Below are positions 7,689 through 18,004 of a DNA stretch of 53,261 nt, piece after piece (position 1 is the stretch's first letter; every line of letters starts with the position of its first letter). Where the stretch lies: the NCBI RefSeq assembly GCF_001292705.1, contig NZ_LGAK01000038.1, positions 1-53,261 on the forward strand, read 5' to 3'. Under the pieces are notes generated by a model. That model was given only the letters and a program-made list of their open reading frames with translations. It was not told the origin of the DNA and did not search any database. The DNA comes from Marinagarivorans algicola. Lineage in GTDB: Bacteria; Pseudomonadota; Gammaproteobacteria; Pseudomonadales; Cellvibrionaceae. Both the position numbers and the translations under genes were made by a program.

Positions 7689-10600
7689 CTAGCGATAAAC
7701 AACCTCAACCACTGGCGCGCCAAAGGCTCCTCGTAACTTCTGCAGTAGATCGTCTGTAGGCTCAATACGCCACTGAGTGCCTAAGGTAATATCGCCCATT
7801 GCATAACCCGTATGGTAACGAATATGTACGGGGCAAGAGCCTCCACTATAGCCCGTCAATGCCTCTTTTAGCTCTGTAATGGGTTTGACGCCTAGCTCGA
7901 GCAGCTCAGTTTTATGAAGGTTTAAGCGTACACCTTGCGCCTTGGCTGCACGCGCCTGTTCAAAACCGCGAATGCTATCAGCGCGCATTTTTAAGCCTCC
8001 ACTATAGTCATCATTGCTAACTTGCCCCTCTACCACCAGCAGGGCATCTTTTACAACAATATCGCGGTAGTTATTGTAAGTATCAGCAAAAATAGCAATA
8101 TCAATACGGCCTGTACGATCATCAAGGGTAATAAAGCACATGGTGTCACCGCGTTTGGTTTTCATTACCCTAAATGCCACCACCATACCCGCAAGTGTTT
8201 GCTTACTCTTATCGGGCACAACATTTACAATACGCGTACCCACCAAATGCTTGAGCTCTTTGTCGTATTCGTCGATAGGATGACCGGTCAAATACAAACC
8301 TAACGTGTCTTTTTCGCCGTTTAAACGCTCTTTAATCGATTGCCTGCGAACTTGCCTAAAGTCGCGGTACGCATCTTCGCGACTTTGATCCTCGGGCACC
8401 ACCGAGCCAAAGAGGTCGGTCATTCCGGCACTGGCATTTTTGGCACTTTGCTCAGCGGTTTTTACCGCCTCGCTAATGGCAGCCCACAGGACTGCACGGT
8501 CATAATCGTAATCTACGTTTGGGCCAATGTTATCAAGGGCTCCCGAGCGCACTAGGGCCTCTAATGCACGCTTATTGACTTTACGGGCATCAACGCGCTC
8601 GCAAAAGTCAAAAAGATCTTTAAAGGGCCCAGCAGCACGCGCAGTGATAATCGCTTCTACGGGGCCTTCACCCAAGCCTTTAATAGCACCTAAGCCATAA
8701 ATAATATTATCGTCGGCATCTACCGTAAAATGAAAATCGCCGTTGTTCACATCGGGTGGCAACAGGGTAATTCCCATGTTGCGTACCTCTTCAATAAAGG
8801 TTACGACCTTATCGGTTTTATCCATATCCGATGACATTGTCGCTGCCATAAACTGTGACGGGTAATGCGCTTTAAGCCAGGCTGTTTGATAGCTCACTAA
8901 CGCATAAGCGGCCGAATGCGACTTGTTAAATCCGTAACCGGCAAACTTCTCTACCAAGTCAAAAATTTTAATGGCTAACTCGGGGTCAATGCCATTATCT
9001 TTTGCGCCATCTTGGAACGTTGAGCGTTGCTTGGCCATTTCTTCGGGTTTTTTCTTACCCATTGCTCGGCGCAACATATCAGCGCCACCGAGCGAGTAGC
9101 CCGCCAATACCTGCGCAATTTGCATCACCTGCTCTTGGTAAACAATCACGCCATAGGTTGGCTCCAATATAGGTTTAAGACACTCATGTTGATATTTAGC
9201 ATCGGGATAAGCTACTGGGGCCCGGCCATGCTTACGGTTAATAAAGTCATCAACCATGCCCGATTGCAAAGGCCCAGGCCTAAACAGTGCCACCAACGCA
9301 ATAATTTCTTCGAGGTTTTCGGGCTGAAGACGCTTAATGAGGTCTTTCATCCCGCGTGACTCCAACTGAAAAACCGCCGTCGTTTCGGCGCGCTTTAACA
9401 ACTGAAAGGTGGCAGCATCTTTAAGGTCAATCGTCGTAATATCGAGTAGCGGCTCGCCTTTAGCTGCCAATCGCGTATCAATCATCTTTTTGGCCCAATC
9501 AATGATTGTTAGCGTTCGCAAACCCAAAAAGTCAAACTTAACAAGACCAGCATCTTCAACATCATTTTTATCATATTGAGTCACCAAGCCTGCACCGACT
9601 TCATCGCAATATAAAGGCGCAAAGTCAACCAGCTTAGTCGGTGCAATCACTACACCGCCAGCATGCTTACCGACGTTACGGGTAATACCTTCGAGCTGAA
9701 GCGCCATTTCCCAAATTTCTTGGGCTTCTTCGTCAACCTTTAAAAACTCGCGTAAAGGCTCCTCTTGATCAAACGCTTTGTTCAAGGTGGTACCTGGGTC
9801 GGCAGGAATCATCTTAGACAGTTTATCGGCTAAACCGTATGACTTGCCTTGCGCCCGCGCCACATCGCGCACTACCGCCTTGGCCGCCATGGTACCAAAG
9901 GTAATAATTTGGCTGACCGCGTCGCGGCCATAATTATCAGCGACATAACCAATGACTTTATCGCGATTATCCATGCAAAAATCGACATCGAAATCCGGCA
10001 TCGATACCCGCTCAGGGTTAAGAAACCGCTCAAATAGTAAGTCGTACTCCAGTGGATCAAGGTCGGTAATATCCAGCACATAAGCGACCAGCGACCCCGC
10101 ACCCGACCCTCGACCAGGCCCTACCGGAATATCATGCTCTTTCGCCCAGCGAATAAAGTCCATGACAATCAAAAAGTAGCCAGGAAACCCCATCTGAATA
10201 ATAATATCCAGCTCAAATGTTAAGCGCTCATCATAAGGAATGCGCTTTTGGGCAAAGTCTGGGGCGCTGATATCCATTAACTTCGCCAAGCGTTGATTCA
10301 GACCATTGGCGCACAACTCTCTAAAAAAGTCATTCTCCGTCGAGCCTTCAGGCACTGGATATTCTGGTAAAAAGTAAGACCCTAATTCAATATCTAAATT
10401 GCAACGTTTGGCGATTTCGACCGTATTTTGTAATGCCTCAGGAATATCACTAAACAGCTCGGCCATCTGTTCGGGGGTACGTAAAAACTGCTCAGAGCTA
10501 TAGCGGTGCTCACGTCTGGGGTCATCCAATGCCCGCCCCTCACCAATACATACACGGGCTTCATGCACATCAAATTGATCTGCCGTTAAAAAGCGAACAT

Positions 10601-11195
10601 CATTAGTTGCCACAACCGGCACTTGCATCACGCTGGCTAAATTCACCGCCGCATGCAAATAAAACTCTTCATTCGCGCGGCCAGTACGCTGTAGCTCTAA
10701 ATAAAATCGGTTAGGAAAAGTATCGCGCCACCAACGGCAATACTCTTGCGCTTGTGAGCCTCGGTCGCCCACTAGCGCCATGCCTATTTCACCATCACGG
10801 CCACCCGACAAGGCAATGACATTATCGCTGCACTCAGTCACCCATTCTTTAGAAACAAGTGCTTGACCGCCATACTGGCCTTTTTGATAGCCGCGCGAGA
10901 TCAGCTCGATAATGTTTTTATAGCCTTCATTATTCATTGCATAAAGGGTGAAAAGCGTAGGCGGAGCGTCATCTTCGCCACGCAGCAAAAAATCACACCC
11001 GCCAATCGGCTTAACACCGGCATTTTGCGCCGCTTTATAAAACTTAATAAGACCAAAAAAGTTCGTCAAATCAGAAATAGCACACGCCGGCATGCCCATA
11101 CTCGCCACGGTGCTAACCAAAGGTTTGATACGAACAATACTATCGACGAGGGAGAACTCGGTACGAACCCGAAGATGAACAAAAGATGCAGACAT
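7689..11195 (-). CDS. dnaE: DNA polymerase III alpha subunit (DnaE)
   Basis: The replicative polymerase of the chromosome. The 1168-residue protein has an N-terminal PHP domain (FVHLRVRTEFSLVDS), a palm with GPGRGSGAGSLVAYVL and the catalytic PDFDVDFCMDNR near residue 405, the fingers region with GRPHGVVIAP-like KHAGGVVIAPT, a helix-hairpin-helix region, and a C-terminal OB fold. Length is normal. The ATG at 11195 (MSASFVHLR) is chosen over a TTG 18 bases upstream because it gives the family's normal N-terminus. A TACAAT hexamer lies in the 285-base gap upstream as a possible -10 element. Confidence 0.98.
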   Translation of the reverse strand: MSASFVHLRVRTEFSLVDSIVRIKPLVSTVASMGMPACAISDLTNFFGLIKFYKAAQNAGVKPIGGCDFLLRGEDDAPPTLFTLYAMNNEGYKNIIELISRGYQKGQYGGQALVSKEWVTECSDNVIALSGGRDGEIGMALVGDRGSQAQEYCRWWRDTFPNRFYLELQRTGRANEEFYLHAAVNLASVMQVPVVATNDVRFLTADQFDVHEARVCIGEGRALDDPRREHRYSSEQFLRTPEQMAELFSDIPEALQNTVEIAKRCNLDIELGSYFLPEYPVPEGSTENDFFRELCANGLNQRLAKLMDISAPDFAQKRIPYDERLTFELDIIIQMGFPGYFLIVMDFIRWAKEHDIPVGPGRGSGAGSLVAYVLDITDLDPLEYDLLFERFLNPERVSMPDFDVDFCMDNRDKVIGYVADNYGRDAVSQIITFGTMAAKAVVRDVARAQGKSYGLADKLSKMIPADPGTTLNKAFDQEEPLREFLKVDEEAQEIWEMALQLEGITRNVGKHAGGVVIAPTKLVDFAPLYCDEVGAGLVTQYDKNDVEDAGLVKFDFLGLRTLTIIDWAKKMIDTRLAAKGEPLLDITTIDLKDAATFQLLKRAETTAVFQLESRGMKDLIKRLQPENLEEIIALVALFRPGPLQSGMVDDFINRKHGRAPVAYPDAKYQHECLKPILEPTYGVIVYQEQVMQIAQVLAGYSLGGADMLRRAMGKKKPEEMAKQRSTFQDGAKDNGIDPELAIKIFDLVEKFAGYGFNKSHSAAYALVSYQTAWLKAHYPSQFMAATMSSDMDKTDKVVTFIEEVRNMGITLLPPDVNNGDFHFTVDADDNIIYGLGAIKGLGEGPVEAIITARAAGPFKDLFDFCERVDARKVNKRALEALVRSGALDNIGPNVDYDYDRAVLWAAISEAVKTAEQSAKNASAGMTDLFGSVVPEDQSREDAYRDFRQVRRQSIKERLNGEKDTLGLYLTGHPIDEYDKELKHLVGTRIVNVVPDKSKQTLAGMVVAFRVMKTKRGDTMCFITLDDRTGRIDIAIFADTYNNYRDIVVKDALLVVEGQVSNDDYSGGLKMRADSIRGFEQARAAKAQGVRLNLHKTELLELGVKPITELKEALTGYSGGSCPVHIRYHTGYAMGDITLGTQWRIEPTDDLLQKLRGAFGAPVVEVVYR

Positions 11196-11479
11196 GAAGA
11201 TACAGTGCGCCAATCAAGTAAAGCTGAGCATTGTAGCGAGTTAATCGCGCTTTAGATACTTGCCAAGCGCTTCATGTAAGGCGCTCATGCTTTACCGACT
11301 CGCCACCACTAGTACCGCATAGACTAGGTACGGTTTTCGTTGACCAGGATACTGCCGTCACCAAGGCGCCAGCACAACAAGCACAAACCGCGCAAAACCG
11401 CATTTACCGTGGGCCAGTAGTTAGAAAGCGACCCGCAAGCCTGGACCTAAGGGTCATTGGTCTATAAGAGGCTGGTCTA

Positions 11480-12496
11480 TTAAGGCGCACTGCGACGATG
11501 GTACCAATTAACCGGCTTGGCATAGTCATCGACTGTTTTTTCAACGCCGAGTATGAGGGCAAATAATGCCATACGTACCAGCACTCCGTTGTCGGCTTGT
11601 CTAAAAATCGCCAAATTAGGGTTTTGATTTAGATCGTTATCCAGTTCGTTAGCATCGGCGCGCGAATCTCTGGGTAGCGGGTGCATAATGACCGTATTCG
11701 GCTCGCAGTACTGGGTATAAATAGCTTGATTTAACCGAAAGCGGCCACGGTACATGTCAGCTTCTTCTTTTGAGGTGAAGCGCTCTTCTTGAATGCGTGT
11801 CGAGTAGACAATATCCACTTCGCCAATACTGCTCGAAAGCTCCGATGAAATCGTCACTCGATGGCCAGCTTGACGTAACGCTTCAACATACTTCTCCGGC
11901 ATAGCCAGCTCATCAGGCGCAATCAACGTCACTTGCACATTGCGGTAAAGCGTCAGCAATGTACTGAGCGAATGGACTGTACGACCATGTTTTAAATCAC
12001 CAATCATCGCGATTCTTAAGCCATCTAAAGCGCGGCCTTTATGCTCTAACTCTTTGCGTATCGTGTAAAGGTCTAAGAGTGCCTGGCTGGGATGCTCGTT
12101 TGCACCATCACCACCATTGACAACCGGTACTCGGCTCGCCTCAGCAAACTCTGCCACCGAACCTGGCTCCGGGTGGCGCATACAAATCACGTCACTGTAG
12201 CCCGACAGCACTCTAGCCGTATCGTATAACGATTCACCCTTCGCAATCGCTGAGCTCTGAAAACCGGTGGTTTCTCGTACATCTCCCCCAAGTAAATTAA
12301 AAGCGCAGCCAAAGCTGACACGGGTTCGAGTACTGGGCTCAAAAAACATATTACCTAAAATAGCACCCTCTAGCACACGGGTTACTTTTTGACGAGCGGC
12401 ATAAGGTGCCATAGCATCGGCAACGTTAAAGACGCCTTCTATATCACCACGCTCAAATTGATTAACAGACAGTATATGTGCACCTAATAGCTGCAT
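11480..12496 (-). CDS. pyrB: Aspartate carbamoyltransferase catalytic subunit
   Basis: This enzyme joins carbamoyl phosphate and aspartate, the committed step of pyrimidine synthesis. It shows the carbamoyl-phosphate loop FFEPSTRTRVSF, HPSQALLDLYTI and the HPLPRDSR motif. The ATG at 12496 has a strong GAGGAG seven to ten bases upstream; a longer in-frame start at 12559 is unlikely. The product is then about 338 residues. No pyrI or pyrC-like gene is adjacent, so its oligomeric state cannot be judged from context. Confidence 0.96.
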   Translation of the reverse strand: MQLLGAHILSVNQFERGDIEGVFNVADAMAPYAARQKVTRVLEGAILGNMFFEPSTRTRVSFGCAFNLLGGDVRETTGFQSSAIAKGESLYDTARVLSGYSDVICMRHPEPGSVAEFAEASRVPVVNGGDGANEHPSQALLDLYTIRKELEHKGRALDGLRIAMIGDLKHGRTVHSLSTLLTLYRNVQVTLIAPDELAMPEKYVEALRQAGHRVTISSELSSSIGEVDIVYSTRIQEERFTSKEEADMYRGRFRLNQAIYTQYCEPNTVIMHPLPRDSRADANELDNDLNQNPNLAIFRQADNGVLVRMALFALILGVEKTVDDYAKPVNWYHRRSAP

Positions 12497-12648
12497 TGAA
12501 GACTCCTCGGGTGGGCAACGGCTAGATCGAATGGGCGGTATTTTAACGACACGCCGCATTTGCGCAAGATTTTATCAAAAACAGCGCAAACATAACCGCC
12601 TAGTCTAAGATAAGTAGACATACATTGATTTTTTGATAAGAGAAGACT

Positions 12649-13569
12649 GTGACTTCAGAGCCCTCAAAGGATTCCCGCCAACCCACAAGCCCCAAGCACC
12701 TTATTAAATATCTGGATGCCGCCGCAGGTATTCAAGCGCTAGAATCTCACAGTTTACTCTGGAGTAGCCCCAACCGCTTCCGGTCACCGTTTGAGATGAA
12801 CGGGCGATATGAAATGCCCTTCAATAATCATGAGCTTTTAGACACTACAGTCAAAGTTGCTAGCTCGCTCATTTTTAATAATGACAGAGCCATCGGCGAT
12901 ACACCACTCATCTCCGCCATCAACCGTTGGCGCGATGAAAAGCGCTTCGACACTCCGGAAGAGGCCAAAGCGGTATTAAAAGGCTTGCTCAGAAAACGGG
13001 TAGAACAACAAGAAGAGCAGCTCTACAGCACACTACAACAGTGGCAGCAATTTGCTGAGTCTATTCGGGTGTGCTGCTTTTGTAGTGAGGCTCATGTTGC
13101 CAGCGCATGGACACAATTTGCCGATCATCATCAAGGTATAGCGATCAGTCTCACGCCTAATGCAGAAAATGAGCTTCACCATGCGCAACCGGTGACTTAT
13201 AGCCCCGAGCGCATTCAGCTCACCACCGTCAAAGAGCAAGTGGCCGATTTACTGTACAACCATAACAATCAAGTCCATCAGCGCTTTACGCAAAACCTAT
13301 TGCATAAGCCCAAGCATTTACAAGCCGAGCGTGAATGGCGTGCCTTAACCCCAAGAGACAGCAGTTTCCAAAAAACAGCGCACCCCTATCAAGAAGAAAA
13401 AGTGTTAGCGCCGGGGAGTATTGCCGCCCTTTATTTAGGCGTTAACTGTAGTGAATCAACCAAAACACACCTTTTAGCCATCGCCACTCATCTTATTCCC
13501 ACACCTAAAATATACCAATGCATCATCGCAAAACACACTTACCAAATAGAGCACAAGATCATTACATAA
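12649..13569 (+). CDS. DUF2971 domain-containing protein
   Basis: A 306-residue cytosolic protein starting at GTG after GAGAAG. DUF2971 landmarks are SLLWSSPNRFRSPFEM near residue 38, CCFCSEAHVASAWTQFADHHQGIAISL near 143 and EREWRAL near 226. The family is widespread, often in accessory regions, and has no established function. The gene stands alone, divergent from pyrB with 152 bases between the start codons. It carries unusual neighbours on neither side, so no role is proposed. Confidence 0.8.
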   Translation: MTSEPSKDSRQPTSPKHLIKYLDAAAGIQALESHSLLWSSPNRFRSPFEMNGRYEMPFNNHELLDTTVKVASSLIFNNDRAIGDTPLISAINRWRDEKRFDTPEEAKAVLKGLLRKRVEQQEEQLYSTLQQWQQFAESIRVCCFCSEAHVASAWTQFADHHQGIAISLTPNAENELHHAQPVTYSPERIQLTTVKEQVADLLYNHNNQVHQRFTQNLLHKPKHLQAEREWRALTPRDSSFQKTAHPYQEEKVLAPGSIAALYLGVNCSESTKTHLLAIATHLIPTPKIYQCIIAKHTYQIEHKIIT

Positions 13570-13845
13570 TAACGCCATTGTTTAAAAACCCCGCACCCAA
13601 AGCACAGACTTGGTCATTACAGGTGATGAATGATGGACTTTTTACTGCCAGTGGCGCTTGAGCTTAATAGAGCTAATATACAAAGAACAGACAAAGAATA
13701 AAAATATTACCCCTGTACCAAAATAAAAGCATCGCCTACACGTTAAATAGCTAACCCAATAGATGCTAATGAAAACTCTGGAGTTAAGCACTGAGCCTAA
13801 AGTGAGAGTCCTCATGAGTTAGCCAGCACAGAGGAACAGCTAAAC

Positions 13846-13875
13846 GGTGTAGAGAGGTATGGTGTAGAGAGGTAT
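13846..13875. repeat. Tandem 15-bp duplication
   Basis: Two exact, abutting copies of GGTGTAGAGAGGTAT. Confidence 0.9.
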
Positions 13876-13962
13876 ACAGTGGGGCGAGAACAGCCCCGTT
13901 AACAATAGCAAGGCACAATTTGATTTTAGATTTTTGCTATGAGCTGTAGCTAACGATTAACC

Positions 13963-13984
13963 GGAGATAGTTAGGAGATAGTTA
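13963..13984 (+). repeat. Tandem 11-bp duplication at the kinase ribosome-binding region
   Basis: Two exact, abutting copies of GGAGATAGTTA end seven bases before the kinase ATG. The sequence AAAGG between them and the ATG may be the actual ribosome-binding core, with the upstream GGAG copies as alternatives. Confidence 0.85.
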
Positions 13985-13990
13985 AAGGCA

Positions 13991-16900
13991 ATGCCTAATA
14001 TTCAATCCATTGTGCACTCTCATTTAAGCACACGCTTTTTGCCCTTTATTATTGGCGCAACAGCGTGTTTTTTGTCATTGCTGCTTTTTGGTTTATTAAT
14101 TGAGCAAAACAAAAAAGAGCAAAAAAATAGACTCAACTACTATACCAATAATTTAGCCGATAGCATGATTACTGACCTCAACCAGCGCTCTCGATCACTT
14201 GAACGCCTGGCAAAACGCTGGGCAACACATAACGGCTTATCGCAGTACGAATTTGAAGCCGACGCTACAAATATTATGCAAGACGAAAAAGGCTATCATG
14301 CTATCGAGTGGATCGATGCCAATTTAGTCATTCGCTGGGCAGTACCACTTGAGGGCAACAAAGCGATTATTGGTCTTGACCTTAACAATGAGCCCGCTAA
14401 AAAAGTGGCCCTAGAGCGTGCCTACAAGCACGCGATTACAACTATGACACCACCGGTGACCTTAGCCCAAGGCGAGCCCGGACTTGTTGTGTACTTCCCT
14501 ATTTTAACACCTGACAGCTTTGCCGGTTTTGTCGTGGCGGTTTACAAGGCTCAAACTTGGCTAGAGCAGCTTGTTCGACAAGCTAATAAGGATCATGCAT
14601 TAACACCTATACAGAGCACGATTAGCCTTCAAAACACCGTATTGTATAACGATGCGCAGGATACGAGCGAGCAGCCTTTAATTCAAGCCAGTACACAACG
14701 CGAGATATACAACAAACTCTTTACTATAACCCTAAGCCAGCCACGCGCCGCGTATACCGCTTTCATCGATCAAACATCGATCATGTTTTTATTCACCGGC
14801 ATTACATTTTCTTTATTGTTGGCCGGTATTACTTATCTAGTACAACACACCTCCGCCAACATTATTCGTATTAGACACTCAAAACTAGAGCTCCAAAACG
14901 AGAAGCAACGACTCGCAAGTATTATTCAAGGGATAAATGCAGGTACTTGGGAGTGGAACTTACAAACCCGAGAAGCTTCGGTCAATGAAACCTGGGCACA
15001 ATTAATTGGTTACACCTTAGCCGAATTACAACCCATCACACTCAATAGCTGGGAGCAATTAACGCACCCTGAGGACTATCAAAAGTCACTCGTCAAACTG
15101 CAAGAGCACCTTGAGGGTAAAAGCCCCGTTTACGAGGTGGAAGTGCGTATGCAACACAAAAACGGCGAATGGGTTTGGATTCAAGACATTGGTCAAGTGA
15201 TTACCCGTGATACCGAGGATAATCCCTTAATGATGTACGGTACACACACCGATATTAGCGCCCGCAAAGCAACCGCTCAAGCCTTACAAATGGCTAATCA
15301 AGATCTGCAATCTGCTTTTATCAATGCCCACAGTATGGCAACAGAGGCCGCTATAGCCAACAAGGCAAAAAGTGAATTTTTAGCGAGCATGAGCCACGAA
15401 ATTCGCACACCCATGAATGGTATTATTGGTATGCTTAGCCTGTTAATGCGTGAAGAGCTCACCGAAAAACAAAATCATTTCTCAACGCTAGCACTCAATA
15501 GTGCCAAGTCACTGTTAACACTGATCAATGACATTCTAGATTTTTCTAAAATTGAAGCAGGCAAAATGGAGTTAGAGGCAACCCTTTTTGATATCCATAA
15601 CTTCTTTAAAGAAGTGAGCGCCCCCTTAGCCCTGCGCGCCCAAGAAAAAGGCATAGAACTTGTCGTTGACTACACCGGTATTGCACGCTGTAAACTCGTT
15701 GGCGACCCCGGCAGGCTTAGGCAGGTGATTATTAACTTAGTCGGTAATAGCATTAAATTTACCGAAAGCGGTTTTATTAAAATCACTCCAGTACTCAGCA
15801 TTGACAATAACGACGCGCATTTAAAATGTACAATTTCAGATACAGGCATAGGTATACCCAACGATAAGCTTAGTGTTTTATTTGAGAGCTTTACACAAGT
15901 TGATGCCAGCACCACGCGTAAATATGGCGGCACCGGTTTAGGCTTAGCCATTTGCCAGCGTCTTTGCGAATTAATGGGTGGCAAGATTATAGCCTCTAGC
16001 CAAATCGATGAAGGCTCAGACTTTACCTTCTATGCGCACCTCAACAGCTGCCATGAACCCCCTAAACCCCTACCTTGGCTAGATTTAAAAAAGCACCATG
16101 TTTTAGTCGTAGACAGCTGCATCCCACAAAGAGAGCAAACGGTTTCTATGTTGCAAAGCTGGCAGGCTAACACCTACGAAGCCGATAGCAGCGAAACAGC
16201 GTTAGCCTTATTAAATACATCTTATGGTATCGACATCTTAATTATTAACATGCAGCTACCCGATGCGAGTGGAACACAGCTAGCACTCAAAATTACCCAG
16301 ATGCCCCATTGCCAACCACAACATCGCATACTACTCACCAGCCAAGGCCAAGGGGGTGACGATAACGAATTTATTGACTTTGGCTTTAATGCTAGCATCA
16401 CCAAACCACTATCGCCTTCGAGTTTATTTAATACGTTACTGCGATTGCTCACCGGTAATGATGCCCACAATGGGTTTATTTCTAATATCCCAGAACCACT
16501 CCCGTTTAAGCCCGAACGCTTAACCTCTCAAACCTGCCGCGTTTTATTGGTCGAGGATAATCCCATTAATCAAGAGGTTGCTCAAGGCTTACTGCAAGAC
16601 TTAGGCTTGACCGTCTCGCTCGCAAATAATGGCAACGAAGCCATCAGGGTTTTAAGCTCCTCACCCGCCAACATCCCGCCCTTTAAAGCTGTTTTAATGG
16701 ATTGCCAAATGCCTGTCATGGATGGCTATGAGGCGACACGACAAATTCGTACTAAAGCCGCTGGCCAAAAATATATGCATATCCCTATTATTGCGATGAC
16801 TGCCAATGCGATGACCGGTGACAAAGAAAAATGCCTAGAAGCGGGCATGAACGATTATGTGAGCAAGCCTATCGACCCCGACGTACTAGAAAAAGCACTA

Positions 16901-17416
16901 CGCGCAAACATCACACTAGAGGCCCCGCAAACCCCGTTAAACCCAACACAAAACACACACACCTCACAACAAACTGTCATCACACAACCAGAGGCACCCG
17001 TGAATACACCACAAGGTACGCACCTACAAACATCAGCAGGGCCTCATACCCAAGGCGCTAACTTGACAGCCATTCACCCTGATGTTTGGGATAAAGCCGG
17101 GGTATTAAAGCGGGTTAAGCATAAAGCCCACCGCCTGACTCAGCTTATTGAAATGTTTATAGAAGATGTCCCTCCTAAAGTAACCCAAATTGCGCTTTAT
17201 CTTCAACAGCAAAAATACGCTCAAGCAAAAGCCGAAATACACAGCGTTAAAGGGGTGTGCGCTAATTTAGGGGGTATCGCATTACAGCGCCAGTGCGCTC
17301 TTATGGAGGATTTACTCGCCGATGACCCACAAAAAAACGCTCTGCAACTGGAAGCACAAGCGCAAAAGCTCAATGAGTTTTTAGTCGAGTTTGTCGAGGC
17401 GCTGAGCCATGCTTAA
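13991..17416 (+). CDS. CHASE-PAS hybrid sensor histidine kinase with two receivers and HPt
   Basis: A 1141-residue inner-membrane phosphorelay protein. Order: membrane segment about 17-38, periplasmic CHASE-type sensor about 50-250, second membrane segment about 263-285, PAS domain about 300-430 (GTWEWNLQTREASVNETW), HisKA with SHEIRTPMNGIIGM, ATPase with N, G1 and G2 boxes (DTGIGIP, GGTGLGLAI), first receiver about 698-820, second receiver about 842-965 (LMDCQMPVMDGYEAT) and a C-terminal HPt with HSVKGVCANLGG. The first receiver has Asn where the phosphoacceptor Asp belongs (LIINMQLPD), so phosphate most likely passes to receiver 2 and the HPt. No response regulator with an output domain is nearby. 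Signal unknown. Confidence 0.95.
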   Translation: MPNIQSIVHSHLSTRFLPFIIGATACFLSLLLFGLLIEQNKKEQKNRLNYYTNNLADSMITDLNQRSRSLERLAKRWATHNGLSQYEFEADATNIMQDEKGYHAIEWIDANLVIRWAVPLEGNKAIIGLDLNNEPAKKVALERAYKHAITTMTPPVTLAQGEPGLVVYFPILTPDSFAGFVVAVYKAQTWLEQLVRQANKDHALTPIQSTISLQNTVLYNDAQDTSEQPLIQASTQREIYNKLFTITLSQPRAAYTAFIDQTSIMFLFTGITFSLLLAGITYLVQHTSANIIRIRHSKLELQNEKQRLASIIQGINAGTWEWNLQTREASVNETWAQLIGYTLAELQPITLNSWEQLTHPEDYQKSLVKLQEHLEGKSPVYEVEVRMQHKNGEWVWIQDIGQVITRDTEDNPLMMYGTHTDISARKATAQALQMANQDLQSAFINAHSMATEAAIANKAKSEFLASMSHEIRTPMNGIIGMLSLLMREELTEKQNHFSTLALNSAKSLLTLINDILDFSKIEAGKMELEATLFDIHNFFKEVSAPLALRAQEKGIELVVDYTGIARCKLVGDPGRLRQVIINLVGNSIKFTESGFIKITPVLSIDNNDAHLKCTISDTGIGIPNDKLSVLFESFTQVDASTTRKYGGTGLGLAICQRLCELMGGKIIASSQIDEGSDFTFYAHLNSCHEPPKPLPWLDLKKHHVLVVDSCIPQREQTVSMLQSWQANTYEADSSETALALLNTSYGIDILIINMQLPDASGTQLALKITQMPHCQPQHRILLTSQGQGGDDNEFIDFGFNASITKPLSPSSLFNTLLRLLTGNDAHNGFISNIPEPLPFKPERLTSQTCRVLLVEDNPINQEVAQGLLQDLGLTVSLANNGNEAIRVLSSSPANIPPFKAVLMDCQMPVMDGYEATRQIRTKAAGQKYMHIPIIAMTANAMTGDKEKCLEAGMNDYVSKPIDPDVLEKALRANITLEAPQTPLNPTQNTHTSQQTVITQPEAPVNTPQGTHLQTSAGPHTQGANLTAIHPDVWDKAGVLKRVKHKAHRLTQLIEMFIEDVPPKVTQIALYLQQQKYAQAKAEIHSVKGVCANLGGIALQRQCALMEDLLADDPQKNALQLEAQAQKLNEFLVEFVEALSHA

Positions 17417-17435
17417 ACACTCGCGCTATTGCTGA

Positions 17436-17963
17436 CTATTGCTTAGGCGTGATATCTAACAAAATACTTTGTACTTTATAGTTTTTATCAATGGCCTCTT
17501 GCATTGCTAAAATCGCATTTTTATCCAGTTTAGGACCTACATACACGCGATAACGAATGCCTTTACTCGTTTTCACCTTGCGTGAATAAGCCGTGTAACC
17601 ATCAGTAATGAGTGTATCGCGAAAATGCTCTGCCTTTTTAACATCAACGTAACTAATCACCTGCAACAACCAACCTTTAGGCACCCCATGCTCATTGAGT
17701 GATGGCGGCTCGGGAGTCGCTGGTTCGGGTTGATCCGCATCAGGAACAAACATTTTCTCAGGTATCGGCGCGGGCGACTCAACAACCGGAGGCTCAGCAA
17801 CCTCAATAGGCTCAATAGTAATGACTGGCATCGGCGGTATTTGAGTCACTGTATCGACAGGTGTCAGTGTTTGGCGGTCAAATAAAGCGGGAATGAAAAT
17901 TATTGCAATTGCCAACAACACAATGGCCCCAATAAGCCGCTGCTTTAAACCATCATCCATCAT
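17436..17963 (-). CDS. SPOR domain-containing inner-membrane protein (DedD-like)
   Basis: A 175-residue protein with a short cytosolic N-terminus, a membrane segment about 9-27 (RLIGAIVLLAIAIIFIPALF), a Pro/Glu-rich periplasmic linker and a C-terminal SPOR domain (GWLLQVISYVDVKKAEHF...YRVYVGP). SPOR domains bind denuded peptidoglycan at the division septum. It is the last gene of the trpF-accD-folC run, the usual position of DedD-like genes, and ends 20 bases from the convergent kinase gene. Confidence 0.9.
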   Translation of the reverse strand: MMDDGLKQRLIGAIVLLAIAIIFIPALFDRQTLTPVDTVTQIPPMPVITIEPIEVAEPPVVESPAPIPEKMFVPDADQPEPATPEPPSLNEHGVPKGWLLQVISYVDVKKAEHFRDTLITDGYTAYSRKVKTSKGIRYRVYVGPKLDKNAILAMQEAIDKNYKVQSILLDITPKQ

Positions 17964-18004
17964 TGCCGTGCCTATTATTGATTAATGTGAAGAGCACCGC
18001 TGCA

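Larger units (their letters stand above)
13570..13990. other. Intergenic stretch with two exact tandem duplications
   Basis: No gene seen in these 421 bases. GGTGTAGAGAGGTAT is repeated exactly at 13846-13860 and 13861-13875. GGAGATAGTTA is repeated exactly at 13963-13973 and 13974-13984, just before the kinase start, so the Shine-Dalgarno-like GGAG is itself duplicated. The gap should also hold the kinase promoter. Confidence 0.7.
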
